From contig NZ_JACSRA010000027.1 in assembly GCF_014836335.1 (NCBI RefSeq), positions 1 to 64,000 of the forward strand: a DNA stretch of 64,000 nt. The letters run 5' to 3'. Made by a program: the position numbers and the translations under genes. The notes beneath the pieces are model-generated. The model did not search any database. It saw only the letters and a program-made list of their open reading frames with translations, and was not told where the DNA came from. This stretch comes from Clostridium cibarium (GTDB taxonomy: Bacteria > Bacillota > Clostridia > Clostridiales > Clostridiaceae). How positions within the stretch are numbered: position 1 is the first letter of the stretch; the number at the start of each line of letters is the position of its first letter. Shown here piece by piece: positions 60,979 through 64,000 of the stretch.

Positions 60979-61926
60979 ATGTTAGAAATAGAAAAGCCAA
61001 TAATCGAATGTGTAGAAGCGAATGAGGATGGTACTTACGGTAAGTATGTGGTTGAACCTTTGGAAAGAGGTTATGGAATTACTTTAGGTAATGCGCTTAG
61101 AAGAATTTTATTATCTTCTTTACCAGGTGCTGCAACTACATCTGTAAAAATCGATGGAGTACTTCATGAATTCTCTACTGTACAAGGGGTTAAGGAAGAT
61201 GTTACTGAATTAATTCTTAATATCAAAGCCTTAGCTTTAAGAATGAATGGTGAAGGTTCAAAGACCATCTATATAGATGCAAAGGGTCCTGGCGTTGTTA
61301 CAGGCGCAGATATAAAGAGTGACGGAGATGTTGAAGTTGTAAATAAAGATTTACATATTGCAACTTTAGATAACGATGGAAGACTTTATATGGAATTAAC
61401 AGTTAATAAGGGAAGAGGATACGTTACTCAGAATAAAAATAAGAGTGAAGAGTTACCAATTTCTGCAATAGCTGTGGACTCAATATACACACCAGTAAAA
61501 AGAGTTAACTTTACTGTAGAAAATACAAGAGTTGGTCAAATCACTGATTATGATAAGTTAACTTTAGAAATATGGACTAATGGTACTATAAAAATCGATG
61601 AAGCGATAAGTTTATCAGCTAAGATTCTTATAGAACACTTTAAATTATTTATGTCATTGACAGATAATACAAATGATGTTGAAATAATGATAGAAAAAGA
61701 AGAAGATAAGAAGGAAAAAGTCCTAGAAATGACTGTAGAAGAACTTGATTTATCAGTTAGATCATATAACTGTTTAAAGAGAGCTGGTATCAATACTGTT
61801 CAGGAACTTGCAACAAGATCTATGGATGATATGATGAAAGTTCGAAATCTAGGAAAGAAGTCCTTAGAAGAAGTTGAACATAAACTTAAAGAATTAGGTT
61901 TAGGTTTAAAACTAAACGACGAGTAA
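60979..61926 (+). CDS. rpoA: RNA polymerase alpha subunit
   Basis: A 315-residue alpha subunit: N-terminal assembly domain (about 1-225, with [22 protein letters not shown]) and C-terminal promoter/activator-binding domain (about 250-315, with [16 protein letters not shown] and [11 protein letters not shown]). ATG 60979 after AAGGAGGG. Confidence 0.98.
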   Translation: MLEIEKPIIECVEANEDGTYGKYVVEPLERGYGITLGNALRRILLSSLPGAATTSVKIDGVLHEFSTVQGVKEDVTELILNIKALALRMNGEGSKTIYIDAKGPGVVTGADIKSDGDVEVVNKDLHIATLDNDGRLYMELTVNKGRGYVTQNKNKSEELPISAIAVDSIYTPVKRVNFTVENTRVGQITDYDKLTLEIWTNGTIKIDEAISLSAKILIEHFKLFMSLTDNTNDVEIMIEKEEDKKEKVLEMTVEELDLSVRSYNCLKRAGINTVQELATRSMDDMMKVRNLGKKSLEEVEHKLKELGLGLKLNDE

Positions 61927-61938
61927 GGAGGTAAATCC

Positions 61939-62280
61939 ATGGCAGGTTATCGTAAGTTAGGTCGTCCTACTGACCAAAGAAGAGCGATGCTTAGAGGGCT
62001 TGTTACAAGCTTCTTAAAGTATGGAAAAATAGAAACAACTGAAACTAGAGCTAAGGAAACTAGAAGCCTTGCAGAAAAGATGATTACTCTTGCTAAGAGA
62101 GGTGATCTTCATGCTAGAAGACAAGTTTTATCTTTTGTTCAAGAAGAAGCAGTTGTTAAGAATCTTTTTGAAAATATAGCTCCACAATACGTTGAAAGAA
62201 ACGGTGGATATACAAGAATGTATAAGAAGGGTCCTAGAAGAGGGGACGGAGCTGAAGTAGTTATACTTGAATTAGTATAA
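61939..62280 (+). CDS. rplQ: 50S ribosomal protein L17
   Basis: A 113-residue L17 near the exit tunnel: [20 protein letters not shown] and the C-terminal [14 protein letters not shown]. Last gene of the alpha operon, followed by a terminator. Confidence 0.98.
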   Translation: MAGYRKLGRPTDQRRAMLRGLVTSFLKYGKIETTETRAKETRSLAEKMITLAKRGDLHARRQVLSFVQEEAVVKNLFENIAPQYVERNGGYTRMYKKGPRRGDGAEVVILELV

Positions 62281-62286
62281 TAATTA

Positions 62287-62318
62287 GGGGATTAAGTATA
62301 GACTTAATCCCCATTTTA
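62287..62318 (+). terminator. Terminator of the alpha operon
   Basis: GGGGATTAAGT (62287-62297), loop ATAG, ACTTAATCCCC (62302-62312), then ATTTTATA. It lies six bases after the rplQ stop. Confidence 0.88.
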
Positions 62319-62468
62319 TAATATAAAATTATTAATCTATATATTATAGAGAAGAAGATTTAGAAAATAATTACTAAAGAAGAATTTTAGTATATAATTA
62401 TATTATAAAGTTCACTATATTATTCTTTTGTATAATGTATGGAAGGTTTTAACACGGAGGAAATAGCT

Positions 62469-63320
62469 ATGATTGAAAATATGATAGAGTTTCAAGGTAT
62501 AACATATAAATATACTTCGATAGAAGAAGAAAAAGAAATAGAAAGATATGCAATAAAAGGGATAGACTTAGAAGTTCGAAAGGGAGAATTTCTTGTAATA
62601 TTAGGACATAATGGTTCAGGAAAATCTACATTAGCAAAACATATTAATGCATTACTTTTACCGACTGAAGGGAAAGTAATGGTAGCTGGATTAGATACTT
62701 TAGATTCAAATAATCTTTGGAAAATCAGAAGTAAGGCAGGAATGGTGTTTCAAAATCCAGATAATCAGTTGGTAGCAACTATAGTTGAAGAGGATGTGGC
62801 TTTTGGTCCAGAAAATTTGGGAATAGAGCCTAAAGAAATTAGAAGGCGTGTAGATGAAAGCTTAGAAAGGGTAGGGATGTCTGAATATAAGAGACATGCA
62901 CCACATCTTTTATCTGGAGGACAAAAACAAAGAATAGCAATTGCTGGGGTTTTAGCGATGAAGCCTGACTGTGTGGTTTTTGATGAACCAACTGCTATGC
63001 TAGATCCAAGTGGTAGAAGAGATGTTATGAAAAATATTAAGGAATTAAATAAGAAGTATGGAATGACTATAGTTCTTATAACACATTATATGGATGAGGC
63101 TGCTGAAGCTGACAGAATTGTCGTTGTAGATGATGGTAAAATTATAATTGAAGGTACCCCAAGGAAAGTATTTTCTAAAGTTGAAACTATGAAGAAAATT
63201 GGGCTAGATGTTCCGCAAGTTACAGAATTAGCTTATGAACTAGAAAAGTCAGGTATTAATATTAGTACTGAAATATTAAATGTTGATGAAATGGTGGATG
63301 TATTATGTCAATTAAAATAG
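62469..63320 (+). CDS. ecfA1: Energy-coupling factor transporter ATPase A1
   Basis: A 283-residue ABC ATPase of the ECF vitamin/metal uptake system, pairing with EcfA2 and the EcfT membrane protein. Walker [11 protein letters not shown]-loop FQNPDNQ, signature [16 protein letters not shown], Walker [14 protein letters not shown], and the His of ITHYMDEA are intact. ATG 62469 follows GGAGG. Its end overlaps ecfA2 by 16 bases. Confidence 0.96.
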   Translation: MIENMIEFQGITYKYTSIEEEKEIERYAIKGIDLEVRKGEFLVILGHNGSGKSTLAKHINALLLPTEGKVMVAGLDTLDSNNLWKIRSKAGMVFQNPDNQLVATIVEEDVAFGPENLGIEPKEIRRRVDESLERVGMSEYKRHAPHLLSGGQKQRIAIAGVLAMKPDCVVFDEPTAMLDPSGRRDVMKNIKELNKKYGMTIVLITHYMDEAAEADRIVVVDDGKIIIEGTPRKVFSKVETMKKIGLDVPQVTELAYELEKSGINISTEILNVDEMVDVLCQLK

Positions 63321-64000
63321 AGAATTTAACTCATATATATATGCAAAATGGACCATTTGAAAAGGTGGCATTAGATAATGTTAATATAGATATAGAGGAT
63401 GGAGATTTTTTAGCACTCATTGGGCATACTGGGTCAGGAAAATCTACTCTTATACAGCATATGAATGGCTTGCTAGAAGCTACGAGTGGAAAGATAATAA
63501 TAGATGGAATAGATATTACTAAAAAAGGTGTAAAGTTAACGGATATAAGAAAAAAGGTAGGTTTAGTATTTCAATATTCAGAATATCAATTATTTGAAGA
63601 GAGTATTGAAAAAGATATAGCGTTTGGACCAAGAAATTTAGGACTTTCAGAAGAAGAAATTAATATTAGAGTTCGAAATTCAATGGAGAAGGTGGGCTTG
63701 GATTATGAAACTTATAAGGATAAATCACCTTTTGATCTTAGTGGAGGACAAAAAAGAAGAGTGGCTATTGCAGGGGTTATTGCCATGGAACCTAAAATAT
63801 TAATATTGGATGAACCAACGGCAGGATTAGATCCAAAGGGAAGAGATGATATTTTAGGACAGATTCAAAAGCTACATAAAGATTATGGGATGACTATAAT
63901 TTTAGTAAGTCATAGTATGGAGGATGTTGCTAAAATTGCAAAGAATGTTATTGTAATGGATCATGGAAAAGTAGCACTTAAGGGAAAACCTGAAGAAGTT
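63305..64000 (+). CDS. ecfA2: Energy-coupling factor transporter ATPase A2 (partial, cut by window end)
   Basis: The first 232 codons of the second ECF ATPase; no stop before the window ends. It starts [13 protein letters not shown], then Walker [11 protein letters not shown]-loop FQYSEYQLF, signature [14 protein letters not shown], Walker [14 protein letters not shown] and the His of [11 protein letters not shown] 63305 overlaps the end of ecfA1. EcfT is expected just beyond the window. Confidence 0.96.
   Translation, partial: MSIKIENLTHIYMQNGPFEKVALDNVNIDIEDGDFLALIGHTGSGKSTLIQHMNGLLEATSGKIIIDGIDITKKGVKLTDIRKKVGLVFQYSEYQLFEESIEKDIAFGPRNLGLSEEEINIRVRNSMEKVGLDYETYKDKSPFDLSGGQKRRVAIAGVIAMEPKILILDEPTAGLDPKGRDDILGQIQKLHKDYGMTIILVSHSMEDVAKIAKNVIVMDHGKVALKGKPEEV

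Overview
The window is a 64 kb piece of an AT-rich, low-GC Firmicute chromosome, almost certainly Clostridium sensu stricto. Codon use is strongly A/T-ending, GGAGG ribosome sites are strong, and GTG/TTG starts are common. The pattern of ctsR-mcsA-mcsB-clpC, radA-disA, sigH, tuf, rpoBC and the S10-spc-alpha ribosomal block is the usual clostridial order. A typical 56-residue clostridial 2[4Fe-4S] ferredoxin and glycolytic GapN point the same way. I cannot name the species.

Layout. 1-155: tRNA-Phe and tRNA-Cys with a terminator. 0.5-5.1 kb: accessory part, with a frameshifted membrane acyltransferase and three minus-strand genes (LD-carboxypeptidase, CorA-type transporter, an M20 amidohydrolase with an altered metal site). 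5.3-8.7 kb: tmk, the c-di-AMP receptor darA, holB, ricT, a small HMA-like protein and ferredoxin. 8.7-14 kb: an MBL-fold protein with a degraded metal motif, then the CtsR regulon operon. 14.2-17.3 kb: redox genes (trxB, two glutaredoxin-like genes, gapN). 17.7-22.7 kb: radA, disA, a small Cys-rich protein, the PIN/TRAM membrane protein YacL, ispD. 22.7-28.6 kb: proline T-box, proS, cysS, mrnC, rlmB, yacP, sigH. 28.7-33.5 kb: tRNA-Thr, tuf, rpmG, secE, nusG, rplKAJL. 33.8-46 kb: rpoB, rpoC, an L7Ae-like gene, rpsL, rpsG, fusA and a second tuf. 46.3-62.3 kb: the S10-spc-alpha block ending in rpoA-rplQ. 62.5-64 kb: ecfA1 and the first part of ecfA2.

How the genes work together: most encode protein synthesis, transcription and export machinery under growth control. 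Around them sit protein quality control (CtsR/McsA/McsB/ClpC), c-di-AMP signalling (DisA makes the messenger, DarA binds it), thiol redox control and amino-acid-responsive tRNA synthetase control.

The window is mostly core genome; I see no CRISPR array, prophage, insertion sequence or defence island. The observations most worth following are: (i) a McsB whose catalytic glutamates remain but whose nucleotide-phosphate arginines and active-site cysteine are replaced; (ii) two RNA elements resembling the 23S L1-stalk site, one before rplK and one before rplA; (iii) structured leaders before rplJ, rpoB, the L7Ae-like gene, rpsG, rpsJ and rpsM; (iv) two tuf genes that appear identical with sharp edges, pointing to gene conversion.
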